Assembly: GCA_009693015.1 (NCBI GenBank)
Contig: SHYB01000018.1
Span: 1 to 39,997, forward strand
Origin: Dehalococcoidia bacterium
Lineage (GTDB): Bacteria > Chloroflexota > Dehalococcoidia > SHYB01
Length of the DNA: 39,997 nt
Reading direction: 5' to 3'
In this document: positions 39,359 through 39,997 of the stretch, one piece after another
Numbering within the stretch: the stretch's first letter is position 1
Layout of the letters: each line of letters begins with the position of its first letter
Position numbers and translations under genes: made by a program
Notes under the pieces: generated by a model
The model's input: the letters and a program-made list of their open reading frames with translations, nothing else
Database searches by the model: none
Told to the model about the DNA's origin: nothing

Positions 39359-39715
39359 TCAGCTGCCAGCCAAGGTGACGGTGTACTTGCCTTGCTGAAT
39401 ATTGAGGAACCGCACGCCATTGGGGCCGGTGCGGAAGCCGTGCTGCGTGCCTTTCTCCACAAAGGCGACGGTGCCGGGGCCGTGAGTGACGCCGCCGATG
39501 GTAATTGCGCCGTCAATGATGCAGAGTAGCTCGTCGTTGCTGTGGCTGTGCAGTGGGGAGTCGAAATTTGCTTCGAGCGATTGCACGCGCACCCAGGGGC
39601 TGATATCGTCGTCGCCGATGAACTGGCTGGCGCGGAGACGCGGCTGGCCGGACATAGTTTTGGCGCCCTTGATGAGGGGGGCGTCGTCAATGTGGGTGAA
39701 GAAGATGCGTCCCAT
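39359..39715 (-). CDS. cupin-domain protein
   Basis: The 118-residue product is a single cupin barrel. The first cupin motif reads LHSHSNDELLCIIDGAITIGG (with His, His, Glu as likely metal ligands) and the second GPGTVAFVEKGTQHGFRTGPNG (with His). It may bind a metal and a small ligand; the function is unknown. GGAGG with good spacing precedes the ATG at 39715. It is read convergent to nothing and follows mscL's upstream region; the 68-base gap between it and mscL shows nothing notable. Confidence 0.85.
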   Translation of the reverse strand: MGRIFFTHIDDAPLIKGAKTMSGQPRLRASQFIGDDDISPWVRVQSLEANFDSPLHSHSNDELLCIIDGAITIGGVTHGPGTVAFVEKGTQHGFRTGPNGVRFLNIQQGKYTVTLAGS

Positions 39716-39836
39716 AGGGTGATCCTCCGGTGGGGGCTGGCCGCGTTATGGTAGTGCGGCGAAGAGTATTGTACGGTTGCTGGGCAAGTGATAGGGAGCG
39801 GCGAGGGCATGTTACATCCACCCATGTTGCGTCGGG

Positions 39837-39842
39837 TACAAT
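39837..39842 (+). promoter_or_regulatory. -10 box for tRNA-Leu
   Basis: TACAAT lies nine bases before the tRNA. TTACAT at 39812-39817 is a possible -35 box with a long 19-base spacer. Confidence 0.4.
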
Positions 39843-39851
39843 CAACAGCGC

Positions 39852-39937
39852 GCCGGGGTGGCGGAATGGCAGACGCGACGGACTTAAAATCCGTTGGCCG
39901 GAAGGCCGTGTGGGTTCGACTCCCGCCCCCGGCACCA
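39852..39937 (+). tRNA. tRNA-Leu (TAA)
   Basis: A class II tRNA with long variable arm. The acceptor stem pairs GCCGGGG with CCCCGGC; the D-arm is GGCGGAATGGCAGAC; the anticodon arm holds the loop CTTAAAA, anticodon TAA (UUA codons). The variable arm is TGGCCGGAAGGCCGT; the T-arm is GTGGGTTCGACTCCCGC; CCA is encoded at 39935-39937. Confidence 0.95.
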
Positions 39938-39997
39938 CTTATATCACGGCTCCCGCATCACCATGGGTGAATGACCGAAAGTCACCAATGGTCACGA

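Overview
The window is a high-GC bacterial chromosome segment dominated by conserved housekeeping genes. The gene content and two surface proteins ending in a 'GWNLIGYLG' type domain suggest an uncultivated Chloroflexota, probably near Dehalococcoidia. This placement is inference from protein style, not from a marker-gene comparison. Genes are dense, with many 4-base start/stop overlaps. Promoters are easy to recognise: TTGACA or TTGACC, a 17-18 base spacer, then TATAAT-like boxes.

Layout. About 1-187 is AT-rich and unlike the rest; it looks like a foreign piece joined at the contig end. From 176 to 5328 (minus strand) lies a surface locus: a decayed repeat protein, a collagen-like membrane-anchored protein, and an intact 940-residue exported repeat protein with a long leader and a strong promoter. 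Next on the minus strand are rho and pyrG, divergent from gatC-gatA and an Lrp/AsnC-type regulator. A coupled minus-strand trio (tatA, a 53-residue gene, a DUF2007-like gene) is driven by two tandem promoters. A NYN-domain protein follows. The translation block 13585-18480 (minus) holds rsmI, prmC, prfA and hisS, interrupted at 14437-15125 by a duplicated rsmI start, a deleted alpha/beta hydrolase and hairpin-rich DNA.

The region 18563-19761 carries the most unusual gene. It is an OsmC-family protein whose reading frame continues through a UGA exactly where the first catalytic cysteine belongs, with a small GU-loop hairpin just downstream, so it is a candidate selenoprotein. A Fic protein cut off before its catalytic core lies beside it. 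Then folC-fabF overlap, followed by a nitrogen-assimilation unit: a consensus promoter, a leader predicted to fold as a three-way junction, glnA and gltB. After these come an alcohol-dehydrogenase-like reductase, an IscA-type Fe-S carrier with its own promoter and palindromic operator, a YgfZ/GcvT-like Fe-S protein and a sugar isomerase-like protein. The right part (32274-39997) has a small membrane protein with an internal duplication, an acyl-CoA dehydrogenase, a DapA-fold protein lacking the Schiff-base lysine, an aminotransferase, ogt, a MoxR ATPase, tRNA-Cys, a broken acetyltransferase, mscL with a zinc ribbon, a cupin and tRNA-Leu.

Themes: glutamine and glutamate metabolism recurs (pyrG, gatCA, glnA, gltB). 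Fe-S and redox homeostasis recurs (osmC, iscA, ygfZ, gltB). Several gene remnants (surface protein, hydrolase, Fic, amidohydrolase, acetyltransferase) show continuing gene decay between the housekeeping genes. No CRISPR array, insertion sequence, integrase or rRNA was seen.
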